Assembly (NCBI RefSeq): GCF_014764505.1 | Contig: NZ_JACXWX010000005.1 | Span: 62,001 to 126,000, forward strand | DNA: 64,000 nucleotides | Direction of reading: 5' to 3' | Source of the DNA: Phormidium tenue FACHB-886 | Lineage (GTDB): Bacteria; Cyanobacteriota; Cyanobacteriia; Elainellales; Elainellaceae | Part shown: one piece after another, positions 46,375 through 55,433 of the stretch | How the letters are laid out: every line of letters begins with the position of its first letter | Numbering within the stretch: position 1 is the first letter of the stretch | Translations under genes and position numbers: made by a program | The notes under the pieces: generated by a model | Told to the model about the DNA's origin: nothing | Database searches by the model: none | What the model saw: only the letters and a program-made list of their open reading frames with translations

Positions 46375-47676
46375 TCATGCCACTGTCCTAAAGCACATTG
46401 TTTCGAGACACGCTGCAATACGGGCTGCTGCACCCGCTTCACCCATGCGCCGCTGCCCATTCTCCCGAATGTCCTGAAGGCGACGTGTATCCTGCAACAA
46501 GGATGACACCACATCAATGACCTGTGAAGGAGATTCTACCAGAATCACTGAAATTCCTAATAGGCGACTTTGCGCTTCTGCGAAGCTGGGCGTGAACTGC
46601 GGTCCTTTCCCTGGCAAGATAATAGCGGGTTTCCCTAATCCCACAAACTGTTCGGTTGCAGTCCCTGCCATAGCGATCGCTAAGTCTGCCTGATGCAAAC
46701 AATCATTAAAAGCAGAAGTCAAGATCAGTGTTGCAGTTGCTTTCCTAAAGCTGAAAGAACTCCCAGAACTGAGTGAAGAAGAGCCACGGGGTGCAGCAAA
46801 AGTAGGTAAACTATCAGGCTGTATCTTAGCGCTGCTCAGCTCGCCTTGCCAGCCTGCTGCCTCCAATGCCTGTTGCAGTGGGGTTAATTCTAGGCTGGGG
46901 GCGATCGCTGCTAGAAATAGCAGATGTTGCGGTAGAGACGCTGACAGCAGTGCTTCTGCTGCCTGCAGAATGGTTTGCCAATTTTCGTATGCCTCTGGTG
47001 CTCTAGAACCAGGCAACAGCGTCAGAGTCAGCCCGGGTTTGCCAACGGCTGACCCAAAATTAACGCCGGTAGGGTCTAGCCCGTCCATCATGGGATTGCC
47101 CAGATCAAGCGCAGGGATTTTCCACCGCCTCAATCTGGCAGCCGTCAATGCGTCCCTGGGAAACACAGCTTTGCAGCGTGGATGCCGCATCAATGCTCGT
47201 TCCCAGGGCAAATACGCCGATCCCAATGAACTTTCTAACTGCTCAAACCAAGATCGACGAGACAGAGCCCCCTGTTCATCGCGCAGATGGTATTCCGACT
47301 TTGCCGTACCTACGAAGGCATAAGGTGCACCACTCCACCAAGCAAACAGCAGCGGTACGATATCTCCCACCGCTAAAATCACCCCACCTTGCTGCGCCCA
47401 CTCCCGTACCGTTTGGAGCTGCAGCCAGGTGAGCTGTAGCAACCCTTGCTGCAAATCTCGTACAAGCTGTCGTCCATCCATGTAGATAAACCCACCTGAT
47501 GGCATCTGCTTCGCTGCTCCAGCAATGGGAATCCCATGGCTGGTGTAAGCGTTTCCTTCTCCGACGATCGGCAGCGCCAAAAGTTCCAGCTGTTTTTCCT
47601 GAAGTTGAAGTGCCTGCAGGATGCGCAGCGCGATCGCATCTTCACCATGACCATTACTGAGGCAGAGCAGACGCAT
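46375..47676 (-). CDS. Lipid-A-disaccharide-synthase-related protein
   Basis: A 433-residue protein that opens with MRLLCLSNGHGEDAIALRIL, as in the cyanobacterial family related to LpxB. FVGTAKSEYHLRDEQGALSR and a C-terminal sugar-nucleotide type region (AIAMAGTATEQFVGLGKPAI; LPGKGPQFTPSFAEAQSRLL) resemble GT-B glycosyltransferases such as LpxB and MurG. Since many cyanobacteria lack standard lipid A, the substrate is unclear. It stands alone, and an MFS pseudogene lies upstream. Confidence 0.82.
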   Translation of the reverse strand: MRLLCLSNGHGEDAIALRILQALQLQEKQLELLALPIVGEGNAYTSHGIPIAGAAKQMPSGGFIYMDGRQLVRDLQQGLLQLTWLQLQTVREWAQQGGVILAVGDIVPLLFAWWSGAPYAFVGTAKSEYHLRDEQGALSRRSWFEQLESSLGSAYLPWERALMRHPRCKAVFPRDALTAARLRRWKIPALDLGNPMMDGLDPTGVNFGSAVGKPGLTLTLLPGSRAPEAYENWQTILQAAEALLSASLPQHLLFLAAIAPSLELTPLQQALEAAGWQGELSSAKIQPDSLPTFAAPRGSSSLSSGSSFSFRKATATLILTSAFNDCLHQADLAIAMAGTATEQFVGLGKPAIILPGKGPQFTPSFAEAQSRLLGISVILVESPSQVIDVVSSLLQDTRRLQDIRENGQRRMGEAGAAARIAACLETMCFRTVA

Positions 47677-47721
47677 TAGAGGGGGAGGGATAAGAAATGA
47701 GGTTGAACTTGCTACAGCGAT

Positions 47722-48131
47722 TCAGGGATGGTGGAGGGGCAGCAGACCAGCCGTTTGTGAATAGGCATGACCAAGTAGAGCAGGCAACTGGCGGCTGAAG
47801 GCGATCGAAACCACGATGCAAATGCTGCTTCCAATTATGAAGGCGTAGGAAACGCCGATCTGGTTCGTCAAAGCGCCAAACAGGGCGGGCGAAGCAATAA
47901 TTACCTTACCCAAGCCTACCACTGTTGTCCGAGTGCTGAGATATAGCCCACACCCAACAACGCTCCTATCTCCGAAGCTGCCGTCAAGAAGCCGAGGGTA
48001 TGGGCATTACCTTGGAGGACTTGTGTAGCGTAGACGGGCAGCAAATGAAAAAAAGGCAGTAGTTTCTTGATCTTCAGTGCCGGAAAGTTGAGCGGCATAG
48101 GGTTAGCGAATGCAGAACGACTTCTCATCAT
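47722..48131 (-). pseudogene. Decayed MFS transporter gene
   Basis: Two overlapping frames together resemble the C-terminal half of a major-facilitator exporter: LPVYATQVLQGNAHTLGFLT and GALLGVGYISALGQQW end at a stop near 47916, and VGLGKVIIASPALFGALTNQ and FIIGSSICIVVSIAFSRQLP continue in another frame from 47922. A one-base shift near 47920 would join them. The N-terminal half is missing. The gene therefore has both a truncation and a frameshift. Confidence 0.75.
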
Positions 48132-48267
48132 CCGGGAAGCCCTTTTTCAATGCAACTAGCCCTCAGATGCAAATTCTTACTTTCCACTTGCGTCCTTTAT
48201 GGTTCCTTTCTGCTGCTTTCGTCTGAATTACAGTAGGCTGAATGAAGACTCTGTGATATTCAAACGC

Positions 48268-49659
48268 ATGACCACTGGGCTGCTCTTGATTGCGGCAGTA
48301 TTGGTACTGGGCGGAGTAATTGCGACGGTGGGCGACCGCCTTGGCACAAAAGTGGGCAAGGCAAGGCTGACCTTGTTCAATATGCGTCCGCGCCGCACGG
48401 CAACGCTAATTACTATCTTGACGGGGGGAATTATTTCTGCTTCTACACTGGGCGTTCTGTTCGCGGTTAGCGACCAGCTGCGAACAGGGGTTTTTGAGCT
48501 GGAAAAAATTCAGGATGATTTGCAATCGGCACGAGAAGGGCTCAGCCAAGCCAATGCGGAGCAGCAGCGCACTGAGCAGCGGCTAAAGCGGGCACGACAG
48601 CAGCAGGCAACTGCACAACGACGGCTAGAGCGGATCAATCGATCGCTGCAGGCGGCCGTAGAGCGACAAGCCAACACCGAACAACAGCTCACCCGCACCC
48701 AAACCCAGCTGCAGCAGGTGCAGTCGAACTACCAGCAGGCACAGAGTTTGCTTGGATCGGTGTCGCAGCAAGCTGCTAGCCTCCGATCGGAAATTCAGCA
48801 GCTCCAAAGCGATCGCCAAGAGCTAGTTCGCCAGCGCGACGAAGTACGGAGCCAAATTGCCCTGCGGGATCAGGAAATTGCTGAGCGCGATCGGGCAATT
48901 TCCGACCGTGAGGCACAGCTGCAGCAGCTAGAGACGCAGCGAACCTCTCTTTCCCAGGAGATTGCCACGCTGGAGGGGCAATATCAGCAACTCGACCAAG
49001 AATATCAGGATTTGCGGGAGGGTAATGTTGCAATCTTACGCAACCAGACCCTCTCGGCTGGGGTAGTACGAGTTGATGATCCCAGCGCTGCGCCCCAAGC
49101 GCTGAATCGATTGCTCCAGGATGCCAACCAGTTTGCGACACAGCGTATCAGCCCTGCCACAATGGGAACAAATGACCCAATTGTCCGGTTGCCCACCGCT
49201 GAAGCCGAGCAGTTTATTGATCAAATTGAAGACGGCAAGGTTTACGTAGTTCGCGTTCTGGCAGCCGAAAACTACGTCGTCGGGGAGCCTCGCGTTCTAG
49301 CAGGCGAAGATGGCGTTAAGGTCGCAATTAGCGCTATTCCCAATCAGCTAATTTTTCGACAGGGGCAAGCTATTGCCGCTTCTACCATTAACCCGCTCAG
49401 CATCCCTCAGTCTGAACTGCGGGCACGGCTAAGCGTACTCGTTCAAGCCGCTCAATTTCGCGCTCGGCAGGCAGGCATCCTGTGGGAGACGATCGAACTT
49501 CCCGATCGAGAACAGCTGACTGCTTTCCTAAGTGAAATAGAACAAGCTACCCAAGCGCTAGAGATTCAGGTGATCGCCGCTGAAGATGCTTACACAGCCG
49601 GAATGCGGCTAGAGCTGGTGGCAATTCAGGCGGGGCAGGTGGTGTTTAGCACAAACTGA
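48268..49659 (+). CDS. DUF3084 membrane-anchored coiled-coil protein
   Basis: A 463-residue protein. Two hydrophobic segments lie near the N-terminus (LLLIAAVLVLGGVIATVGDR and TLITILTGGIISASTLGVLF), separated by RLGTKVGKARLTLFNMRPRR. A long coiled coil (about residues 75-260, rich in Gln, Arg and Glu) and a C-terminal domain follow. This is the DUF3084 layout, known mainly in cyanobacteria. Function is unknown; it may organise membrane or cell-envelope proteins. Starts at 48268 (ATG) or 48253 (GTG) are possible. The stop lies one base from that of the convergent gene. Confidence 0.85.
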   Translation: MTTGLLLIAAVLVLGGVIATVGDRLGTKVGKARLTLFNMRPRRTATLITILTGGIISASTLGVLFAVSDQLRTGVFELEKIQDDLQSAREGLSQANAEQQRTEQRLKRARQQQATAQRRLERINRSLQAAVERQANTEQQLTRTQTQLQQVQSNYQQAQSLLGSVSQQAASLRSEIQQLQSDRQELVRQRDEVRSQIALRDQEIAERDRAISDREAQLQQLETQRTSLSQEIATLEGQYQQLDQEYQDLREGNVAILRNQTLSAGVVRVDDPSAAPQALNRLLQDANQFATQRISPATMGTNDPIVRLPTAEAEQFIDQIEDGKVYVVRVLAAENYVVGEPRVLAGEDGVKVAISAIPNQLIFRQGQAIAASTINPLSIPQSELRARLSVLVQAAQFRARQAGILWETIELPDREQLTAFLSEIEQATQALEIQVIAAEDAYTAGMRLELVAIQAGQVVFSTN

Positions 49660-49660
49660 T

Positions 49661-50119
49661 TTACGCCAGTACTGCTTTTAGCTTCGCCAGCGTTGCCATC
49701 TCCCGATCGCTAACCTTAGTTTCACCCGTTCCAAATAGACCATCCCCCGCAGCCTCAGCAACTTGCTCCGCGGCAGCATAGATGAACTGTTGGTACTCCG
49801 CTAGCTCAGCAGGAGTGGCCTTGGGCTGTAGCAGGCTGATAGCTTCACGAATTGCTGTAGTTGCCATTTCTATTGCGTTCTCAGGCGTCGCGTCTTTGGG
49901 TATTTCCTCCAATGGCAGCTTTTTCAGCGTTTCATTGGCAAACACAGCCTGAATGATTGAATTGTTGGGGTACTTGCGGGCAGCGCCTGCGACTTCTTGG
50001 GCTAGTGCCGTTGCCTCGATCGCCGTTGAAACAACTCCCACATCTGCCATTGCAACTGCCATTCCGCTGAGGGTAACAGCCCTAAGGACGATCGCGGATT
50101 CTTCGAGAGTATAAACCAT
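49661..50119 (-). CDS. Conserved hypothetical protein
   Basis: A 152-residue soluble helical protein (LEESAIVLRAVTLSGMAVAM; TPAELAEYQQFIYAAAEQVA; GDGLFGTGETKVSDREMATL). It has no signal peptide that I can support. The C-terminal half, ending in a Lys-rich helix, resembles helical proteins of unknown role. GGAG upstream supports the start. It ends one base from the stop of the DUF3084 gene on the other strand. Confidence 0.7.
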   Translation of the reverse strand: MVYTLEESAIVLRAVTLSGMAVAMADVGVVSTAIEATALAQEVAGAARKYPNNSIIQAVFANETLKKLPLEEIPKDATPENAIEMATTAIREAISLLQPKATPAELAEYQQFIYAAAEQVAEAAGDGLFGTGETKVSDREMATLAKLKAVLA

Positions 50120-50260
50120 ATTGCCTGCTCCAGCCTTTTGCTACGGGGCTATTTCGATCAGATGTAAAGGGTTCTCCTAAGTGCTAAAGGAGCTAAGTAC
50201 TAAAGGGGCACTGAAGGCGCTTTGCACTCAACCCTGCTCCAAATGAAGATTTAGAAGAAG

Positions 50261-50305
50261 TAAAGGCGCAAACATTCACGTCTTCCGCGAACACTTACGC
50301 CTTTA
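50261..50305 (-). terminator. Hairpin after psaX
   Basis: taaaggcg (50261-50268) pairs with cgccttta (50298-50305) around a long loop. It lies about 47 bp beyond the psaX stop on the minus strand. Confidence 0.55.
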
Positions 50306-50351
50306 TCTACATACCTACAAAGACCTAAGACAATCTAACCAGCATTCTGGG

Positions 50352-50468
50352 TTACTTAAGAATGCCGAAATAGAATGCAGCTACTAAAAAGTTGCCTGCT
50401 AGAAGCAGCAGCGCCCAGCCCAACCGAAAGGTATAGGGAGGCTTAGCAGTAGGTGATTTGGATGTCAT
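50352..50468 (-). CDS. psaX: Photosystem I subunit PsaX
   Basis: A 38-residue protein read directly from the sequence. It has a short polar N-terminus (MTSKSPTAKPPYTFRLG) and one membrane helix ending in FLVAAFYFGILK. This matches PsaX of Thermosynechococcus, where the crystal structure shows it as a peripheral single-helix subunit that helps hold a chlorophyll near PsaF/PsaB. PsaX is present in only some cyanobacteria. A clear AGGAG site lies upstream of the ATG at 50468. The gene is too short for usual length cut-offs and could be missed. Confidence 0.88.
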   Translation of the reverse strand: MTSKSPTAKPPYTFRLGWALLLLAGNFLVAAFYFGILK

Positions 50469-50617
50469 AGGAATTTCTCCTCATCTAGTGAATAATTGGC
50501 AAACCAAGATTATTATCGGCTGATTAGGATGCCAAAGTTTCTTGAACAAATCAAAGCTTATTCTTATTCTGCAAAGAAACCGCAGGAAACTTAATCTCCT
50601 AATGGAAGAATTCACAT

Positions 50618-51607
50618 TCAGGCAGTTCTCCCCTGAGACTGACCTTCTAGCCTGCCTACAGGCTCAGCCTCACCTGCATGATAAGAACTCCGCACCAACG
50701 GAGCCGATCGCACATGCGAAAAGCCGATTTCACGAGCAATAGCACCCAGCCGCTCAAACTCTTCCGGTGTCCAGTATTTCTCAACGGGCAGATGCGCCAA
50801 CGACGGACGCATATACTGTCCCATCGTTAAGCGATCGCAGCCCACCGACCGCAGATCTCGCAGCGTTTCAATGATTTCTGCTTCGGTTTCCCCCAGCCCC
50901 AGCATCAGTCCAGATTTCGTGGGGATCGTTGGGTCAGCCTGCTTCACCACTTCCAGAACATGCAGCGATCGTTCGTACTTCGCGCCACGGCGGACTGGAG
51001 CTTGCAGCCGCTTCACCGTCTCGATATTGTGGTTGTAGCAGGCAGGAGCAGCTTGCACCACGGTGGTAATTCGACCGCGCTGGCTAACCTCGCTGCCCAA
51101 CCCGCTCCAAAAATCTGGAGTCAGGACTTCAATCTGAGTTTGAGGATTCGCCTGCCGAATTGCCGTCATGGTTTGAACAAACCAACCTGCGCCTTGGTCG
51201 GGCAAATCGTCCCGTGTCACAGAAGTCAGCACCACATAGCGCAGCCCCAGCAAACTCACCGATTCTGCAACTTTCTGCGGCTCTGCGGGGTCAAGTGGCA
51301 TGGGCGCGTGTCCTTTATCCACCTGGCAGAAGCCACAGGATCGCGTACAGGTAGGACCCATCAGCAGAAATGTGGCGGTTTTTTGGGCATAGCACTCGCC
51401 CCGATTTGGACAGCGCCCCTCTTCACAGATCGTGTGGATCTGGCGTTGCTTAATAATTTGCTGCACGGTAGAAATGTCGCTAGCATTACCGATTGGACGG
51501 CGCAACCAGTCGGGCAGGTTCAGCAAGGAAGACTTCTGGGGAGTCTGGGGCGATCGAGCGGCTGCTTGAACCGATTTTGCCGCTGGTGTCTCCTCTAGGG
51601 GCATCAT
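50618..51607 (-). CDS. lipA: Lipoyl synthase
   Basis: A 329-residue radical-SAM enzyme that inserts two sulfurs into protein-bound octanoate. The three-Cys auxiliary cluster motif [12 protein letters not shown] and the radical-SAM motif CTRSCGFC are intact, followed by [15 protein letters not shown] and [11 protein letters not shown]. The C-terminal RSSYHAGE contains the Ser ligand of the auxiliary cluster. Cyanobacteria often have two LipA proteins; this is one. The gene is monocistronic by spacing. Confidence 0.96.
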   Translation of the reverse strand: MMPLEETPAAKSVQAAARSPQTPQKSSLLNLPDWLRRPIGNASDISTVQQIIKQRQIHTICEEGRCPNRGECYAQKTATFLLMGPTCTRSCGFCQVDKGHAPMPLDPAEPQKVAESVSLLGLRYVVLTSVTRDDLPDQGAGWFVQTMTAIRQANPQTQIEVLTPDFWSGLGSEVSQRGRITTVVQAAPACYNHNIETVKRLQAPVRRGAKYERSLHVLEVVKQADPTIPTKSGLMLGLGETEAEIIETLRDLRSVGCDRLTMGQYMRPSLAHLPVEKYWTPEEFERLGAIAREIGFSHVRSAPLVRSSYHAGEAEPVGRLEGQSQGRTA

Positions 51608-51855
51608 ATCTACAGGCTGTAAAGACTCTCTCCCTAGCCTAATCGAAATTTCTCATTCACGACGGGAAACCCGTTGCAACGCTATTGCAGTTCGCTACGA
51701 TTCAGGGCGGACATAGAGCGCTTCGTGCTCGGAGGGGAGTTCTTGTTGGGCGCTGGGCAGAGTGGGTTATGTGTTCAGCCCAAACTCGGCCATCTTCTGT
51801 CTGACTCTCAGACAGACCCTTCATAATTTAAACAGTCGTTCAATCATATCCTCCT

Positions 51856-52848
51856 ATGAAACTCTCGAAGAAAACCCTGGATCAGCGGCTCAACCACGTC
51901 TATGACGTCATTATCGTTGGGGGTGGCGTAGGTGGTTTGTCAGCAGCAATCTATCTTCAGCGCTATCGGCTGTCCTGTCTGGTGATCGAGAAGGGAAAGG
52001 GGCGATCGTTCTGGATGCAGGATGTTACTAACTTTATGGGATTTGCGCCACACCAGTCCGGACGCGATTTGCTGCAAGGGGGGCAAGAACATGCCCTTGA
52101 AGTAGGCGCAGACCACCTGCGCGGCTTTGTGGAAGACGTGATTGATGAAGGCGATACCTTTGCCGTCAAAGTGAAAGTGGGCAGGGTCGATAGTATCTAT
52201 CCGGTGTTTCGCAGCAAATACCTGGTTGCCGCCAGCGGCATTATCGATACCTTGCCCCAGCTCGAAGACATGCAAAACGTCTATGACTATGCAGGCTACA
52301 ACCTACATGTCTGCTTGATCTGCGACGGCTACGAAATGGCAGATAAAAAATGTGGTTTATTTGTGAGTTCTGAGGGGGCAATCAACACTGCCTTCGTCCT
52401 CAACTGGTTTACGCCCTACATCACCGTGTTTACAGACGGCAAGGTTGAGGTTGGTGAAGAAATGCGACAAAAACTAAAGGATCATGGCTATCCGCTGATA
52501 GAAGCGCCCATCAGAAAATTTCTCGGACAAAATCATCAGATGACGGGCGTGGAGCTGGCAGATGGTTCGGTTGTGGAGCTAGAAACAGGATTAGTCTCAA
52601 TGGGATCAACGTATCACAACAGCTATCTGAAGGGCTTTGATCTGGAGCGCCGGGGCGAAAACCTGATTACTGATTCCATGTGCCGCACATCGCATCCGCG
52701 CATTTTTGCTGTTGGCGATATAAAAGAAGGGATAAATCAAGTGTCAATTGCCGTGGCTGATGGTACATTGGCAGCTACAGCAATTTGGCGAGAGGTTCGT
52801 CGGGCTTCTCCGCCGCGCCGTTGGGAAGAAAACCTGGTGCAGTCTTGA
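51856..52848 (+). CDS. Thioredoxin-reductase-like flavoprotein without clear NAD(P)H site
   Basis: A 330-residue flavoprotein. The FAD motif is VIIVGGGVGGLSAAIYL (about residues 19-35), with the redox pair CLICDG (about 153-158) and the C-terminal FAD motif IFAVGDIKEGINQVSIAVAD. The region that holds the second Rossmann GxGxxA in thioredoxin reductases reads CGLFVSSEGAINTAFVL, with no such motif. This fits the cyanobacterial disulfide oxidoreductases of the DDOR type (Synechocystis Slr0600), which do not use NADPH as I recall. An electron donor is not known here. Confidence 0.82.
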   Translation: MKLSKKTLDQRLNHVYDVIIVGGGVGGLSAAIYLQRYRLSCLVIEKGKGRSFWMQDVTNFMGFAPHQSGRDLLQGGQEHALEVGADHLRGFVEDVIDEGDTFAVKVKVGRVDSIYPVFRSKYLVAASGIIDTLPQLEDMQNVYDYAGYNLHVCLICDGYEMADKKCGLFVSSEGAINTAFVLNWFTPYITVFTDGKVEVGEEMRQKLKDHGYPLIEAPIRKFLGQNHQMTGVELADGSVVELETGLVSMGSTYHNSYLKGFDLERRGENLITDSMCRTSHPRIFAVGDIKEGINQVSIAVADGTLAATAIWREVRRASPPRRWEENLVQS

Positions 52849-52908
52849 CCCCAACTAATGCAAGGCTAAACTCCCTTATCCCTTGTCCATCCTTACCGGA
52901 GCAGAACC

Positions 52909-53442
52909 GTGACACAGATCGAAGCGCTGACCGTTCCTGAACTACAAGCAGAAGTTGCTCATCTACGCGCAGAATTGCAGACACGCGATCAGTTAGTCCA
53001 GCAGTTGTCGCAAGAGCTATTTCGCCTGGTCAAAGGCAATGCCGCCTTACTGCCTCCTCCTGATATTTCAGAACGGCAGGCAGCAGAGCTACGAGCGCTC
53101 CGCGAACAGCTCCAGGGCTTTGAAGAGCAGGTGACTTTTTATCAAGGGCAGCTTGCCGACCGGGAGTCTGAGGTTTTTCAGCTCCGTCAGTCTGTGCAGG
53201 AGCTGGGCGATCGATCGCGCATGTTGGAAAGAGTGGTGCAGGAAATGCCCCATATCTACCGCGAAAAGTTTGAGCAGCGATTGGCTCCAATTAAGGAGAA
53301 GGTCGCCCTGATTCAGCGCGAAAATCGCCAGCTCCACGCTGAGCTACAGAGCGTGAGCTATCGGCTGGCAGTCCGAAATCGCCGCGTCAATGAGATCGAT
53401 CTACCTAGCTTTCCACGGGTGGCGCTGCCGTCGCTGGGGTAG
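52909..53442 (+). CDS. Coiled-coil hypothetical protein
   Basis: A 177-residue soluble protein that is mostly coiled coil: LQAEVAHLRAELQTRDQLVQ, AELRALREQLQGFEEQVTFY and QRENRQLHAELQSVSYRLAV. The start is a GTG. The gene follows the flavoprotein by 60 bp on the same strand, so a shared transcript is plausible. I recall similar sequences only from cyanobacteria. Function is unknown. Confidence 0.75.
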   Translation: MTQIEALTVPELQAEVAHLRAELQTRDQLVQQLSQELFRLVKGNAALLPPPDISERQAAELRALREQLQGFEEQVTFYQGQLADRESEVFQLRQSVQELGDRSRMLERVVQEMPHIYREKFEQRLAPIKEKVALIQRENRQLHAELQSVSYRLAVRNRRVNEIDLPSFPRVALPSLG

Positions 53443-53791
53443 CACATGGGGGCAATAATACCCCCATGCGGCGCAATGATTTTACATTGATGCCACACCT
53501 AAGCTTTGTGGCTCTACTAAAACTCAAGTGACCCAATACTAGCTACTTCAAGTTTCCAAGCCGGTAAGAGTTCGGGGACAGTCAGAATGTCCCCGTTCTG
53601 TAGAAGGATGGTGTCTACCTTCTCTCGTTACACTTCAATGGCTTTTACGCTTCAATGATTTGGGCACGACAGTCTACAGGTGCGCCAACGGCAGTACCAA
53701 GTTCTAGAAACTGCAGAATTTTAGCTTTAGGGCTGTCCAGGCTGTCGATTCTGGAGCGCACCTATATTCAAGAAGCTGGCGCAGCAAGGCT
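53443..53791. other. Intergenic with hairpins and a possible gene relic
   Basis: About 350 bp after the ccmO stop. It contains the hairpin at 53445-53468, a second stem (ggggaca paired with tgtcccc near 53573-53595) and a 38-codon minus-strand frame at 53645-53761 that may be the end of a broken gene. Confidence 0.5.
53445..53468 (+). terminator. Short hairpin after the coiled-coil gene
   Basis: catggggg (53445-53452) pairs with cccccatg (53461-53468) around an A/T-rich 8-nt loop. It begins two bases after the stop codon. Confidence 0.6.
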
Positions 53792-54592
53792 TTAGCTGTC
53801 GCGCGGCAGTTCCTCAGGAGTAGAAATTTGGCGTAAGTCTGGCAGTTCGATCGTTTCTTCCTGCCCCACCAGCTCTTTCTGCGGCTGCTTCAGCTCGATC
53901 GGGATGCTGAGCGGCTGCGGCTGTTCGATCCAGCAGCTAGCGACTGGCAGGGATTCCTCCAAATCCTCTAGAGGGCGCGGGATAACCATGACGGCGTGAA
54001 TTTCGCCAATCCGCTCGGCTTCCTGCATCCCTATTTCAACCGCCATTGCCACATCTGCCACCCGCCCTCGGACGATTGCAGTACACAAGCCATCACCAAT
54101 GACTTCGTAAGACGCAAGCTGTACATCTGCCGATTTCAACATGGCATCGGCTGCGCCAACCATGGCTGGGAAGCCACGTGTCTCTAGCAGCCCCACCGCT
54201 AGGTTGCTGAGGCGGCTGTAGCCCTGGTTTGCTGCAATGCGAGAGAGGCGATCGCTAATTGGCAGCACCACTTCTAGATTGGGCAGAGGGCGCGTGATTA
54301 CCGTTTTAGAAATAAGCTGCCCGAATTGCTCTGCCACATCTGCGCCTGCCTCGACTGCCAGCCGTACATCAGAGATGTTGCCACGCACTACAGCGGTGCA
54401 GTAGCCACCGCCTGTTTTCTCGTAGCCCACGAGCCGCACTCCTGATGACTTCAGCATCATATCTGCCACGCCGACAATTGCCGGAAAGCTATGGGTGGAC
54501 ACTAGTCCCAAGGCGCTGCCGCTGGGAATGGGCGATCGAGAGGAAGAGTGCATGGAAAACCTGAGCGCAGACGAACTGGGTTGGGTCTGCAT
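53792..54592 (-). CDS. ccmO: Carboxysome shell protein CcmO (tandem BMC)
   Basis: A 266-residue shell protein with two BMC domains (about residues 28-110 and 130-215). Each has the SFPAIVGVADMMLKSSGVRL- or GFPAMVGAADAMLKSADVQL-type start, so the product should form pseudohexamers from trimers in the carboxysome shell. A Gln/Glu-rich tail of about 50 residues follows. It is the last gene of the ccm operon, 67 bp after ccmN. Confidence 0.93.
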   Translation of the reverse strand: MQTQPSSSALRFSMHSSSRSPIPSGSALGLVSTHSFPAIVGVADMMLKSSGVRLVGYEKTGGGYCTAVVRGNISDVRLAVEAGADVAEQFGQLISKTVITRPLPNLEVVLPISDRLSRIAANQGYSRLSNLAVGLLETRGFPAMVGAADAMLKSADVQLASYEVIGDGLCTAIVRGRVADVAMAVEIGMQEAERIGEIHAVMVIPRPLEDLEESLPVASCWIEQPQPLSIPIELKQPQKELVGQEETIELPDLRQISTPEELPRDS

Positions 54593-54659
54593 TCTTAATT
54601 TCTAGTATAGAAAGGGAATCAAGGTTGAACGCGAGGACACTTCATCAGACGTAGATTTC

Positions 54660-55397
54660 TCAAGACGAATCTGGATCAGGCGGCGGATCTAATGCTTGCC
54701 GCTGTGGAAACATCCGAATCATCATCTTTTCCATGTAGGCTCGCCCATAGACAATTTGTTGGGCTGGCGCTGTTGGGGGCGGCTCTGGAGTGGGTTGAGG
54801 AGGCTGGCTACCGTTGCGATTCTCCGCTGGCGCTGGAGGAGGAGCTGTGGCTGCTGGAGTAGTGCTGGGACTCGCCCAAGGAGAATCTAGCTGAGTGTGA
54901 GAGGTAGCAGTGCTGCCATTGCGGTCAGCCGGTTTTTCGGCCGGTTTAGCGTCAGTCGGTTTAGCGTCAGCAGTGGCTTGCGCGTGAGTCTGGCTATGAG
55001 TGTGGCTATCGGTCTGGGCTTGAGCTTTAGTAGAAGGCTCGAGCTGACGACTGCGATCGCCCAGCAGCGACTCCGCCGATATAAACTGCTTTGGCTCAAC
55101 CGAGCAGTTCAAAATTGTGGTGAATGAGCCGATGCAGGCGTTTGCCCCGACAGTGCTGCTGCCCACAATCAAAATGCCGCTGCCCAGCGTTGCACCCGCT
55201 TCAATCACCAAGTTCCCTTGGTTAGCGTGCAGAATTGAGCCGCTGCCAACGCAAACCCCTGCCTCTACCACTATCCGGCAGCCCGGATCGGCTTGCAGCA
55301 AAACGCCCGATGCGATCGCCGCCGTCGGATGAATCACGACATCACCACTGACAAATAGGTGGGAGTCATTGATGAGAACCAGCGAAGGCGATCGCAT
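54660..55397 (-). CDS. ccmN: Carboxysome assembly protein CcmN
   Basis: A 245-residue protein. The N-terminal ~115 residues form a left-handed beta helix (SGDVVIHPTAAIASGVLLQA; GSILHANQGNLVIEAGATLG). A long Thr/Ala/Pro-rich linker leads to the C-terminal encapsulation peptide (VYGRAYMEKMMIRMFPQRQ), the helix that binds shell protein CcmK2 while the N-terminal part binds CcmM. AAGGA seven bases upstream supports the ATG at 55397; the longer frame begins with TTG at 55421. The linker contains imperfect repeats. Confidence 0.93.
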   Translation of the reverse strand: MRSPSLVLINDSHLFVSGDVVIHPTAAIASGVLLQADPGCRIVVEAGVCVGSGSILHANQGNLVIEAGATLGSGILIVGSSTVGANACIGSFTTILNCSVEPKQFISAESLLGDRSRQLEPSTKAQAQTDSHTHSQTHAQATADAKPTDAKPAEKPADRNGSTATSHTQLDSPWASPSTTPAATAPPPAPAENRNGSQPPQPTPEPPPTAPAQQIVYGRAYMEKMMIRMFPQRQALDPPPDPDSS

Positions 55398-55433
55398 AGG
55401 AAGATCCTTGAGGGTGATCAAATGGCTTGCCGC

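Noticed and set aside
50542-50742. 66-residue plus-strand frame at the lipA 3' end
   Set aside because: Half of it is antisense to lipA, and it has no ribosome site.
53571-53597. Second hairpin after the coiled-coil gene as a terminator
   Set aside because: The stem is clear, but it lacks a T run and its gene is unclear, so no function is assigned.
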